DNA of 64,000 nt from Marixanthomonas sp963974425 (GTDB lineage: Bacteria > Bacteroidota > Bacteroidia > Flavobacteriales > Flavobacteriaceae), in assembly GCF_963974425.1 (NCBI RefSeq), contig NZ_CAXBCK010000015.1:13227-77226 (forward strand), written 5' to 3'. Shown here in pieces: positions 1-8,111 of the stretch (positions within the stretch are counted from its first letter, which is position 1; every line of letters begins with the position of its first letter). Below the pieces are notes generated by a model, which did no database searches, was not told the origin of the DNA, and saw nothing but the letters and a program-made list of their open reading frames with translations. The translations under genes were made by a program, and so were the position numbers.

Positions 1-867
1 TCGTTTTAAAAGCATATATTCTCCATGGTTTTTAAAATCCCGAACCGATTTTCCCACATAGCGTTTAAAGGTTTTGGAAAGATGGCTTACATCTGTAAAA
101 CCTAACTCGTCAGCTATTTCTGTAAGTGTGTAATCTGAGTTTAAAAGTCGTATTTCTACCAATTTTAGTTTAGCTTTAATAATGTGCTCCCGTAATGATA
201 CTCCAACCTGCTTTCTAAAAAATTCACTTACATAAGTTGGCGACATTAAAAATTCTTCTGCCAAGTGTTCTACTTTCAGAAGTTCTGTTTTATTAATATT
301 CTCACTAATGTAGGTTAGCATTCTGGTAGCTCTGTCATCGGTACTCTTTTCTGCAATTTCATAGTGACTACCCTTTTTAATGTTTCTAATTAATATTTCT
401 AAAATACTTGTCATTAAACTGGATACCAAAGAAATAGATTCCTCCCCGTAATTTCTCGATTCCTGTAAAATCATCGCTATAAGCCTTTTTAAATGCTGTC
501 TATCCACATCGCTTTTAATCACATCGCCAGGTAATTGATTGTAATTTGAAAGAATATATGCAGCCTCACTAAACCATTCTGATCTATCTACAGAAACCCG
601 ATTAGAGTTTTTAAAGAACGCATCCGTAAACTTTAAAAACACAAACGTGGAAGCGGATTCAATGTTAAAAGAGTGACACTTTAATGGCGGAAGCAAAAAT
701 ATACTATTCTCTTTATAGGGATGAAGGTTGTAATTGATACACTGTGTTCCATTTCCTTCCTTAATTAAAACGAGTTCGAAAAAATTGTTTTTAACAGGAC
801 GTTGTTTCCATTCTGACAGTTTCAATTCTTGTACTTCAAAAGGTTTGTACGCTTCTAATACTTGCAT
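1..867 (-). CDS. AraC-family transcriptional regulator (3' end cut off by window)
   Basis: The reverse strand reads open from an ATG at 867 to the window edge (289 codons, no stop), so the C-terminal end lies outside. Translation starts MQVLEAYKPFEVQELKLSEW. The first ~150 residues look like an AraC-type cupin sensor domain (hydrophobic strands, an FLLPP turn). The last ~100 are a typical AraC double helix-turn-helix: one helix pair near VEHLAEEFLMSPTYVSEFFRK and a second near LTEIADELGFTDVSHLSKTFKRYVG-like sequence. It diverges from the redox operon starting at 1026, so it is the likely regulator of that operon; this is inferred from gene arrangement only. Its effector is unknown. Confidence 0.85.
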   Translation of the reverse strand, partial: MQVLEAYKPFEVQELKLSEWKQRPVKNNFFELVLIKEGNGTQCINYNLHPYKENSIFLLPPLKCHSFNIESASTFVFLKFTDAFFKNSNRVSVDRSEWFSEAAYILSNYNQLPGDVIKSDVDRQHLKRLIAMILQESRNYGEESISLVSSLMTSILEILIRNIKKGSHYEIAEKSTDDRATRMLTYISENINKTELLKVEHLAEEFLMSPTYVSEFFRKQVGVSLREHIIKAKLKLVEIRLLNSDYTLTEIADELGFTDVSHLSKTFKRYVGKSVRDFKNHGEYMLLKR

Positions 868-885
868 TTTATCATATTTTATGGC

Positions 886-893
886 CAAATTTA
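886..893 (-). promoter_or_regulatory. -7 box of the AraC gene
   Basis: The minus strand reads TAAATTTG, a full match to the Bacteroidota -7 consensus TAnnTTTG, 19 bases upstream of the AraC start codon. No clear -33 TTG is seen 19 bases further upstream. Confidence 0.45.
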
Positions 894-991
894 TGTAAAA
901 AGAACTTAAATAACTCTATTTTAAGATAACAAACCTTTAAAAATACATAAAAACCCATTTTTTATACCAAAAAATGACTTGAAACTCAAAG

Positions 992-999
992 TATCTTTG
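992..999 (+). promoter_or_regulatory. -7 box of the redox operon
   Basis: TATCTTTG matches the Bacteroidota -7 consensus TAnnTTTG and lies 26 bases before the ATG at 1026. A TTG at 979-981 is too close to serve as a normal -33 element, which would fit a promoter that needs an activator such as the divergent AraC protein. Confidence 0.55.
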
Positions 1000-1025
1000 T
1001 AATATAAATAATTAAAATAAGAGAT

Positions 1026-2012
1026 ATGAAAGCAATGCTAATTAAAGAATACGGTGAAAATGCAACATTTGAAGTAAGTGAAGTTGCAAAACCAGAAGTA
1101 AAATCAGGACACGTTTTAATAAAAATTGAAGCATCAAGTGTGAATACGGTCGATACCATGATTCGTAAAATGGGAACAGACCTTCCATTATCTCCAAAAG
1201 CACCCGCTATTCTAGGAATGGATTTCGCAGGAACTATTGAATCTGTGGGTGATGATGTGCAAGGATACTCTGTAGGTGATGAAGTTTATGGCTGTGCTGG
1301 CGGGGTTTCAGATTTACAAGGAACATTGGCAGAATATATGGTTGCAGACACCAAACTAATCGCACACAAGCCAAAAAACCTATCCATGCGAGAAGCCGCA
1401 GCTTTACCTCTCGTTGCTATTACAGCTTATGAAGGTTTAACACGCGCAAATATCCAAAAAGGACAAAAAGTGTTGATCCAAGGGGGTTCTGGTGGCGTAG
1501 GTCACATTGCAATACAGCTTGCCAACCATTTTGGTGCAGAAGTGTATGCAACTGAAGGTGATGATAAAGGAATAGCTTTAATTCGAGAATTAAATGGTAC
1601 AGCTATAAACTATAAAAATGAAAAAGTTGAAAATTATGTTGAAGCCTACACGAACGGAGCAGGATTTGACGTTGTATTTGATACTGTAGGGGGAGCAAAC
1701 TTAACCAATTCATTTCAAGCAGCGACATTGAATGGACAGGTTTCTACTACCGTATCGCTATGTGAGTTAGACCTCTCTCCTGCTCACTTTAAAGGATTAT
1801 CGTTACATGTTGTTTTTATGCTTATTCCTATGCTGCACAATTTTAAAAGAGAACAGCACGGAAACATTTTAAACAAAATCACCCAGATTATTGAAGCTGG
1901 TAATTTGAAACCCGTAGTTGATGAGCATCATTTTTCATTGGAAGAAGTAGGAAAAGCACATAACCATTTAGAAAGTGGAAAGGCTATAGGAAAAGTTGTT
2001 GTGGAAAATTAA
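1026..2012 (+). CDS. Zinc-independent MDR-family quinone oxidoreductase
   Basis: A 328-residue medium-chain dehydrogenase/reductase of the NAD(P)H:quinone reductase type. The N-terminal GroES-like half carries GMDFAGTIESVG and VGDEVYG. The Rossmann half has the nucleotide-binding run GGSGGVGHIAIQLA near residue 153 and FDTVGG near 218. The structural zinc cysteines of alcohol dehydrogenases are absent, so it probably reduces quinones or alpha,beta-unsaturated carbonyls with NADPH in the cytosol. It is the first gene of a same-strand run (1026-5741) divergent from an AraC regulator. Family assignment is firm; the substrate is unknown. Confidence 0.88.
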   Translation: MKAMLIKEYGENATFEVSEVAKPEVKSGHVLIKIEASSVNTVDTMIRKMGTDLPLSPKAPAILGMDFAGTIESVGDDVQGYSVGDEVYGCAGGVSDLQGTLAEYMVADTKLIAHKPKNLSMREAAALPLVAITAYEGLTRANIQKGQKVLIQGGSGGVGHIAIQLANHFGAEVYATEGDDKGIALIRELNGTAINYKNEKVENYVEAYTNGAGFDVVFDTVGGANLTNSFQAATLNGQVSTTVSLCELDLSPAHFKGLSLHVVFMLIPMLHNFKREQHGNILNKITQIIEAGNLKPVVDEHHFSLEEVGKAHNHLESGKAIGKVVVEN

Positions 2013-2040
2013 TAGTAAAGGCTATTAAAACCCTTTTAAC

Positions 2041-3018
2041 ATGACTGAATTCGAACAAATAAATAAAGGTTATAACAGCGTTTTTAAACCCAATAGGTTA
2101 AGCGTAGGTATAGTGGTTCCCATTGAACATTACGCAATGGGACCCGTACCCACAATGAAAGATCATATAGAACGGGTACAGCTTGTAGAAAAATTGGGTT
2201 TTAAATCACTTTGGGTTCGGGATGTACCATTTAACGTGCCTTCTTTTGGTGATGCAGGACAAACGTTCGATCCATTCACCTATTTAGGATATCTTGCTGG
2301 ACAAACCAATGAAATTGCTTTGGGTATTGCAAGTGTTGCACTGCCATTGCACCATCCGGTTCACGTGGCAAAATCTGCAGCAACTATTGACCAATTATCC
2401 TACGGAAGATTAATTATGGGAGTGGCATCTGGCGACAGACCAGATGAATATCCCGCTATGGGCATTGATTTTGAATCTCGTGGGGAACGTTTTCGTGAAA
2501 GTTTTAATTACATAAGAAAAGCGCAGAAAAGTTTTCCAAGTTTGGAAACAACTCATTTCGGAAATTTAAAAGGCCATCTTGACGTTCTACCAAAACCCAT
2601 AGAACATAAAATACCGTTGTTAATGACTGGAAGTAGCCGTCAAACTTTAGAGTGGAATGTAGAATATACAGATGGTTGGATGTCCTATCCGAAAGATTTG
2701 TATAACCAAATGTTAACCATAAAACAATGGCGAGAATTAATTGCTAAAAATCAGAAATTTGATAAACCTTTTATGCAGCCTTTGTATGTGATTCTTGAAA
2801 AAGACGATAATTTTAAACCAGAACCCATACAATTAGGCTTCAGGATTGGCGCTAATTATTTGATTGACTATTTGCAAAAAGCAGAAGAGATTGGAGTTAA
2901 TCACGTGGCATTAAATCTTCGTTTCAACTCAAGGGATATGCAAGAAACATTGGAGCAACTTGCTAAAAAAGTATTACCTCATTTTCATACTAATAAAGAA
3001 GAAAAATTGATATTATGA
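2041..3018 (+). CDS. LLM-class flavin-dependent oxidoreductase
   Basis: A 325-residue luciferase-like TIM-barrel protein. Family hallmarks are the strand LSVGIVVPIEH at the N-terminus, GFKSLWVRDVPF, the segment IALGIASVALPLHHPVHVAKSAATIDQLSYGR (around residues 90-125) and GVASGDRPDEYP. Such enzymes use FMN or F420; the FMN-using type is likely in a flavobacterium. It lies 28 bases after the quinone reductase, which could supply a reduced cofactor, but that pairing is inferred. Its last codons overlap the next start (ATGA, 3015-3018), so the two genes are translationally coupled. Confidence 0.85.
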   Translation: MTEFEQINKGYNSVFKPNRLSVGIVVPIEHYAMGPVPTMKDHIERVQLVEKLGFKSLWVRDVPFNVPSFGDAGQTFDPFTYLGYLAGQTNEIALGIASVALPLHHPVHVAKSAATIDQLSYGRLIMGVASGDRPDEYPAMGIDFESRGERFRESFNYIRKAQKSFPSLETTHFGNLKGHLDVLPKPIEHKIPLLMTGSSRQTLEWNVEYTDGWMSYPKDLYNQMLTIKQWRELIAKNQKFDKPFMQPLYVILEKDDNFKPEPIQLGFRIGANYLIDYLQKAEEIGVNHVALNLRFNSRDMQETLEQLAKKVLPHFHTNKEEKLIL

Positions 3019-3815
3019 GCAAAACAATTTTAATTACAGGAAGCACCGACGGCATCGGAAAATTAACCGCTATTAAATTGGCTAAAGATGGTCATTCCTT
3101 ATATCTACACGGAAGAAATGTAGATAAACTCGAAGCCACCATCGCTGAAATTAAAGAAATATCAAATAATGAAAACATACATGGATTTGTTGCCGATTTT
3201 TCAGATTTGAAAGCCGTTCAAAAAATGGCAGAAGAAATCAGTAGTCAAATTTCAAAAATTGATGTTTTGATCAATAATGCAGGGATTTACGGCAGCTCGC
3301 AATCTCAAAACATGGAAGGGTTGGATTTAAGAATGGTAGTAAACTATTTGGCACCCTATAAATTAACAAACGAGATTCTTCCGGTATTAAAAAATGGAAC
3401 AGCTACACGCATTATCAATTTAAGTTCTGCCGCGCAATCTACCGTTTCAAAGGCTGTTTTAATGGGAGAACAACAAGTCATGGAGCAACAAACCTATGCC
3501 CAAAGTAAATTAGCTTTACTTATGTGGAGTTTTTACCTTGCGGAAGAAGAACCTGATTTACAAGTAATTTCCGTAAATCCAGGATCGTTATTAAATACCA
3601 AAATGGTAAAAGAAACTTTTGGCCATCATAATTCTGAAGCAGATAAAGGAGCAAACATATTGTATGATTTGGCTGTTTCAGATGAATATAATGGCGTGAC
3701 AGGAAAGTATTTTGACAATGACAGAGGTTATTTTGGGAATGCTCATCAAGATGCGTACGACCAATACAAAATAGATGCATTAATAAGTACCACCAGTGAT
3801 ATTTTAAACAAATAA
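3015..3815 (+). CDS. Short-chain dehydrogenase/reductase (SDR)
   Basis: A 266-residue classical SDR. The cofactor motif TGSTDGIGK is at residues 8-16, NNAG near 87-90, a catalytic Ser in NLSSAAQS, and the YxxxK active site as YAQSK near residue 161. The basic residue after the first beta strand region (HGRN) suggests NADP(H). Its start overlaps the LLM oxidoreductase stop by 4 bases, placing it firmly in the operon. The substrate cannot be told from sequence. Confidence 0.87.
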   Translation: MSKTILITGSTDGIGKLTAIKLAKDGHSLYLHGRNVDKLEATIAEIKEISNNENIHGFVADFSDLKAVQKMAEEISSQISKIDVLINNAGIYGSSQSQNMEGLDLRMVVNYLAPYKLTNEILPVLKNGTATRIINLSSAAQSTVSKAVLMGEQQVMEQQTYAQSKLALLMWSFYLAEEEPDLQVISVNPGSLLNTKMVKETFGHHNSEADKGANILYDLAVSDEYNGVTGKYFDNDRGYFGNAHQDAYDQYKIDALISTTSDILNK

Positions 3816-3825
3816 AAACAAGAAA

Positions 3826-4686
3826 ATGAAAAACAATATATTAGTTGCATTAGCTATACTGTCTGGACTTTATATGCAAGCGCAAACACCTAAAACAGAT
3901 CCGGAAAAATCCATAAACGAGGTAGTTACAACTTCAGATGTTGAGTGGGGCTATTTAAACCCGTTACGAGGCGATAAAAGTCCGGCAGCTGGAAAGCTCT
4001 GGGGTGATCGCACGGAAACAGCTGCTTCAGGATTTTTAGTGAAGTTTAAAAAGGGTTTTTCCTCACCTCCGCATATTCACAATGTTACCTATCGTGGCGT
4101 GGTAATAGAAGGTTTGTTATTTAATGATGATGAAAAAGCTGAAGAAATGTGGTTGCCAGCAGGATCATTCTGGCAACAACCAGCTGGAGAAGCACATATT
4201 ACTGCAGCTTCAGGAGAGGAAAATTTAGCTTACATTGAAATACAAGAAGGTCCTTATTTAGTAAAACCAACCGATGAAGCCTTTGATAATGGTGAACGTC
4301 CTGTAAATGTTGACACATCAAACTTGGTGTGGTTAAATGCTTCAGATATTAAATGGGTTTTACAAGACGGCAACTCAAATGACGAAAAAGAACCGAAAAT
4401 TGCTTTTTTATGGGGAAGTCATAAAAAAGGTGAATTAAATGGTTCGCTTATAAAATTACCTAAAGGTTTTAAAGGTGAAATCAAAAATCAAAGTCCTAAC
4501 TTTAGAGCCGTTATTATTCAAGGAACTATTGGACACCAAGTCTCTGGAGTAGACAATAAATCGACCTTGGATGCTGGAACCTATTTTGGAGCTGCTGAAA
4601 ATTCAGTTCATACACTTACTTCAGAAGAAAAAGAAAGTATTATTTATATTCGGTCAAACGGAAAATTTGAAGTTATTACTTATTAA
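3826..4686 (+). CDS. Secreted double-cupin protein, DUF4437-like
   Basis: A 286-residue protein with an N-terminal signal peptide (MKNNILVALAILSGLYMQAQ, cleavage likely after AQA/Q). The mature part holds two similar cupin halves: the first with SSPPHIHNVTYRGVVIEG and PAGEAHIT, the second with KGFKGEIKNQSPNFRAVIIQG and ENSVHTL. The first half keeps the His pair expected to bind metal; the second has lost most of it. It resembles the DUF4437/ChrR-like cupin group. It sits 10 bases after the SDR within the same operon, so a cytosolic redox pathway is paired here with a periplasmic partner of unknown role. Confidence 0.75.
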   Translation: MKNNILVALAILSGLYMQAQTPKTDPEKSINEVVTTSDVEWGYLNPLRGDKSPAAGKLWGDRTETAASGFLVKFKKGFSSPPHIHNVTYRGVVIEGLLFNDDEKAEEMWLPAGSFWQQPAGEAHITAASGEENLAYIEIQEGPYLVKPTDEAFDNGERPVNVDTSNLVWLNASDIKWVLQDGNSNDEKEPKIAFLWGSHKKGELNGSLIKLPKGFKGEIKNQSPNFRAVIIQGTIGHQVSGVDNKSTLDAGTYFGAAENSVHTLTSEEKESIIYIRSNGKFEVITY

Positions 4687-4724
4687 GAATAAACAATAAA
4701 TTTATACATAAAGTTGAAAAGATA

Positions 4725-5741
4725 ATGAAAGCAATAGGATTTAAAGAATCATTACCCATAGAAGAGACAAACAGTTTTATTGAATTTGAAACCGAAACTC
4801 CCACACCAAAAGGCTATGATCTATTAGTGAAAGTGCAGGCAAATTCAGTAAACCCGGTAGATTTTAAGGTACGCCAAAATGCTGCAAAAGATGAGACGCT
4901 AGACGAGCCCAAGATTATCGGTTGGGATGCAGTGGGTATTGTAACTTCAGTTGGAGATAAAGTATCAAAATTTAAAGTTGGAGATGAAGTTTTCTACGCA
5001 GGCGATATCACACGAAGCGGAAGTAATGCAGAATATCAATTAATAGATGAGCGTATTGTAGGCCATAAACCTAAAAACCTAAGCATTGCCGAAGCTGTAG
5101 CGATCCCATTAACGGGCTTAACTGCTTATGAAGCGCTTTTTGACCGCATTAGAGTTGATCCAGAAAAAGATAAAGGAAAATCTGTGTTAATTTTAGCAGG
5201 TGCTGGCGGTGTTGGTTCTATTGCTATTCAGTTAGCAAAAAAATTAGGAAACCTCACTGTTATAGCAACCGCTTCACGTGAAGATACAGTGGAATGGTGT
5301 AAAGATATGGGAGCAGATTTTGTAATTAATCATCATAAGGACATTAAAGAAGAACTGAAAAAAATTGGTCATAGTGAGGTAGATTACGTTTTAGATTTTG
5401 TTGACCTGCAAGGGTATTGGGAAACAATGACAGAAATTGTAAAACCGCAAGGACATATTGTTTCCATTACAGGAAGCAATGAATCTTTAGATTTAAATTT
5501 GCTAAAAAATAAAAGCATCACCTTTTCTTGGGAGTTTATGTTTACACGCTCTATGCACCAAACAGATGATATGCAGAGACAGCACGATATTCTTAATCAT
5601 CTTTCAGAGTTATTGGATGATGGTACTTTAAAAAGCACCATGACTACTCAACTTGATGGTTTTACAGTAGAAAACCTTAAAGAAGCACATCGCATTCAAG
5701 AATCTGGTAAAAGTATTGGAAAGAATGTGATTCTATTTTAA
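4725..5741 (+). CDS. Zinc-type alcohol dehydrogenase-like MDR protein
   Basis: A 338-residue MDR protein of the zinc-binding alcohol dehydrogenase family 1 subgroup by overall pattern (MKAIGFKESLPIEE start, IIGWDAVGIVTSVGD, VGDEVFYAGDITRSGSNAEYQ). The Rossmann segment is AGAGGVGSIAIQLAKKLG. It is a relative of the quinone reductase at 1026 but clearly divergent. It is the last gene of the operon; a strong hairpin follows 15 bases after the stop. Likely an NADPH-dependent reductase of carbonyl or enone compounds; the substrate is unknown. Confidence 0.85.
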   Translation: MKAIGFKESLPIEETNSFIEFETETPTPKGYDLLVKVQANSVNPVDFKVRQNAAKDETLDEPKIIGWDAVGIVTSVGDKVSKFKVGDEVFYAGDITRSGSNAEYQLIDERIVGHKPKNLSIAEAVAIPLTGLTAYEALFDRIRVDPEKDKGKSVLILAGAGGVGSIAIQLAKKLGNLTVIATASREDTVEWCKDMGADFVINHHKDIKEELKKIGHSEVDYVLDFVDLQGYWETMTEIVKPQGHIVSITGSNESLDLNLLKNKSITFSWEFMFTRSMHQTDDMQRQHDILNHLSELLDDGTLKSTMTTQLDGFTVENLKEAHRIQESGKSIGKNVILF

Positions 5742-5756
5742 TAAGAAGTATCTTTT

Positions 5757-5799
5757 AAAAAACGCCCATTAATAAAATACTTATTAATGGGTGTTTTTT
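5757..5799 (+). terminator. Intrinsic terminator of the redox operon
   Basis: A 19-bp stem with one G-T wobble (arms 5757-5775 and 5781-5799) around a 5-base loop AATAC, with the core CGCCCATTAATAA paired to TTATTAATGGGTG. The arms end in an A run on the left and a T run on the right, so it can stop transcription from the plus-strand operon and also read in reverse. The phospholipase gene converges from the right. Confidence 0.88.
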
Positions 5800-5860
5800 A
5801 AGGTTTAGCTAACAGAATAAGTAATCTGTAAATATTTTTAAAAAATAGAATTTCAAATTT

Positions 5861-6694
5861 CTATTTAAAAAAATCAAATTCATTCGTTTTAATTACATAC
5901 CCTAACCTTATCATGCTTTGTGACTTTTGATAATCGAGCAAGCCTTCTGCTTGACCTAAATACCACTCTAACATTATATATTGATTAGAACGATTATTTT
6001 TAAAAGGGTTATAATAAATTCGTGAACGAATAGTTCCTTTCCCATCAAAATTTAACCCTTTTCTAAGCATTAAATTAAAATAAAGTTTGTTTTGCTTTAC
6101 TTCGTGTTCTATATTTATTTCTGCAAGACCTGTATACTCTAAAATATCAGAGTTATCATTTCTATAGCCAAAAGGCAACCACATTTCAAAATTTGCTGTA
6201 GTTCGATGAAGAATGTTCGTAGTATAACTTGCAGTTATCCTATTCCAACTTCTAGAATAAATACTATCACGACCATTAGAATTGTGCTCTATAGCCACTC
6301 CTGCTATTCCTTTAAAAACATCATCTTTATTAAATATAGGTTTACCTATAGCTATGGATGGATTGAAATTAACATCCCTAAAAGGAAAAGACTCTTCATA
6401 GATATCCCAAAAAGCTTGCTGGGTATAGGTTAAAAACAAATAAGTATCCCAAGGGAGTTTATCTCTTGTTATGATTTGTTTAAAACTTACTTGATATTTT
6501 GCATCTGCTGAACTACTATTAATAGCAGTATTTGTTGGAACTCCTGTTAAAAAGAAATTATCTTTATGAATAGTGAAATAGGGTAATTGCTGTACTGAGT
6601 CTTTAAATTTTTCTCTTTTTATCGATTGAGCTTGACAAATCGAGCCTATTACAAAAGTAACTGCTAATAGATACCGGCTAATTTTTTTATTCAT
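5861..6694 (-). CDS. pldA: Outer-membrane phospholipase A (OMPLA family)
   Basis: A 277-residue protein with a signal peptide (cleavage near CQAQS) and amphipathic beta-strand patterning. The active-site region EHNSNGRDSIYSRSWNR puts His137, Ser139 and Asn151 at the same spacing (2 and 12 residues) as the E. coli OMPLA triad His142/Ser144/Asn156. It should be a calcium-dependent phospholipase A1/A2 in the outer membrane, active on phospholipids that reach the outer leaflet. It stands alone, convergent with the operon to its left; the next minus-strand gene (TolC-like) starts a separate efflux set upstream. Confidence 0.85.
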   Translation of the reverse strand: MNKKISRYLLAVTFVIGSICQAQSIKREKFKDSVQQLPYFTIHKDNFFLTGVPTNTAINSSSADAKYQVSFKQIITRDKLPWDTYLFLTYTQQAFWDIYEESFPFRDVNFNPSIAIGKPIFNKDDVFKGIAGVAIEHNSNGRDSIYSRSWNRITASYTTNILHRTTANFEMWLPFGYRNDNSDILEYTGLAEINIEHEVKQNKLYFNLMLRKGLNFDGKGTIRSRIYYNPFKNNRSNQYIMLEWYLGQAEGLLDYQKSQSMIRLGYVIKTNEFDFFK

Positions 6695-6779
6695 TTTTTA
6701 CTTAAAATTGATGCTTTATAGAGTGTATTTTAAGAAACTTTTCTTTTTGTATCGTGGTCTGTACTTTTAAATTGATTTA

Positions 6780-8108
6780 TTATTCTTCTATTATAGGGAT
6801 TTCTAATTGATTGGTTCTATAGCGATATAGCGCTTCTTTTTGTTTATAATTAGCAAAAGCATTTGCCAACTCCGCCTCTGCTTCCTCTTTAGATTGTTGT
6901 GCATTCAGCAAATCGGTTAAATTATTTAACCCGCTATCGTAATTATCTTTTTGAGTTTTTAAATTTTCGGTGCCATAAAGTACTTTATCTTTTGCATATT
7001 GAATCTGCTTATACGCATTAAGAAGGTCGTACCAGCTTTTCATAATACCAACTGTCAATTGATCTTTTCCGTCTTTTAATTTATTTTCTGCTATTTCAAC
7101 CTCAATTTTGCTTTGTCGTATTTGCTTTTTTTCTCCACCCCACCAAGCAGAAATAGGTATAGTAACTGTTCCAAAGGCAATAGGCTGTACATCTATTCCA
7201 AAATCATTATTAAAAGAATCGAACTTTGAAGCATTTAATCCCACTGCAAATTGAGGTAATAAGTCGGCTTTTTCATTCTTCACTTGTAATTGTGCTGCTT
7301 GTACCTGTTTTTCTAACAAGCGATACATATTATTGCTTTGTAAGCCGAGTTTGGGATTTTCATACTTTAATTCTGGCGAGGCAATTTCAGTTTTTACACT
7401 TTTTGTAGCCACCATACTAGTATCGTATGAAATTCCTGCGTACAAAGCTAAATCTAACAAAGCAATCTTTCTTTGATTAGAGAGTTCATTCTCCCTTAAC
7501 AGGAGGCCACTTTTCTCCACTTTAACCTGCAGCAATTGATTTTTTGCAATAAGTCCGGCGTCCAAAAGATCTTCTTGTTGTTTAAGAAGGTTATTGAGAT
7601 AAACTTTACTAGCTTGGATAGCTTTTTGCTGTTCCTGAATATTAATAAGCTGCCAGAACTTTGTTTCAGCAGTAAGAATAACAGAATCAATAGATTCTTC
7701 CATACCTATCTCTCGACTGTCTAATTGTACTTGAGCTAATTGATTGGCCAACCTAATTTTTCCACCAGCATAAATTGCTTGCGTAGCAGTAGCACCAATG
7801 CTATAAATATTATCAATTCCGTTTGGTAATACTTCTGGGATAGGTGGAACAAGGTCATCAAAACCGTATAGCGCAAATCCAGTAGCCTCTACTTCAGGAA
7901 AATATTGAGAAAAGGCTTCTTGTCTAGCTACTTCAGCTTTTTCAGCACGAAGCTTTCCATTTTTAATATTGTGACTATATTCTAGGGCCGATTTTTTTAC
8001 ATTCTCGAGATTAAGCTCCTTATTTTGTGCGTTAGTCGTCACCAATGTTAAAAGGAATACCAAGAAAACGCTTATTTTTTTATAGAATGAATGGTTTATA
8101 ACGTCCAT
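6780..8108 (-). CDS. TolC-family outer-membrane efflux protein
   Basis: A 442-residue protein with an N-terminal signal peptide (FLVFLLTLVTTNAQ) and two long coiled-coil repeats typical of outer-membrane efflux channels; LNNLTDLLNAQQSKEEAEAEL is the usual C-terminal repeat. It is the last gene of a three-gene minus-strand operon (adaptor, RND pump, channel) and lies 3 bases after the pump stop. It would form the trimeric outer-membrane exit duct. Confidence 0.9.
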   Translation of the reverse strand: MDVINHSFYKKISVFLVFLLTLVTTNAQNKELNLENVKKSALEYSHNIKNGKLRAEKAEVARQEAFSQYFPEVEATGFALYGFDDLVPPIPEVLPNGIDNIYSIGATATQAIYAGGKIRLANQLAQVQLDSREIGMEESIDSVILTAETKFWQLINIQEQQKAIQASKVYLNNLLKQQEDLLDAGLIAKNQLLQVKVEKSGLLLRENELSNQRKIALLDLALYAGISYDTSMVATKSVKTEIASPELKYENPKLGLQSNNMYRLLEKQVQAAQLQVKNEKADLLPQFAVGLNASKFDSFNNDFGIDVQPIAFGTVTIPISAWWGGEKKQIRQSKIEVEIAENKLKDGKDQLTVGIMKSWYDLLNAYKQIQYAKDKVLYGTENLKTQKDNYDSGLNNLTDLLNAQQSKEEAEAELANAFANYKQKEALYRYRTNQLEIPIIEE

Positions 8109-8111
8109 TTT

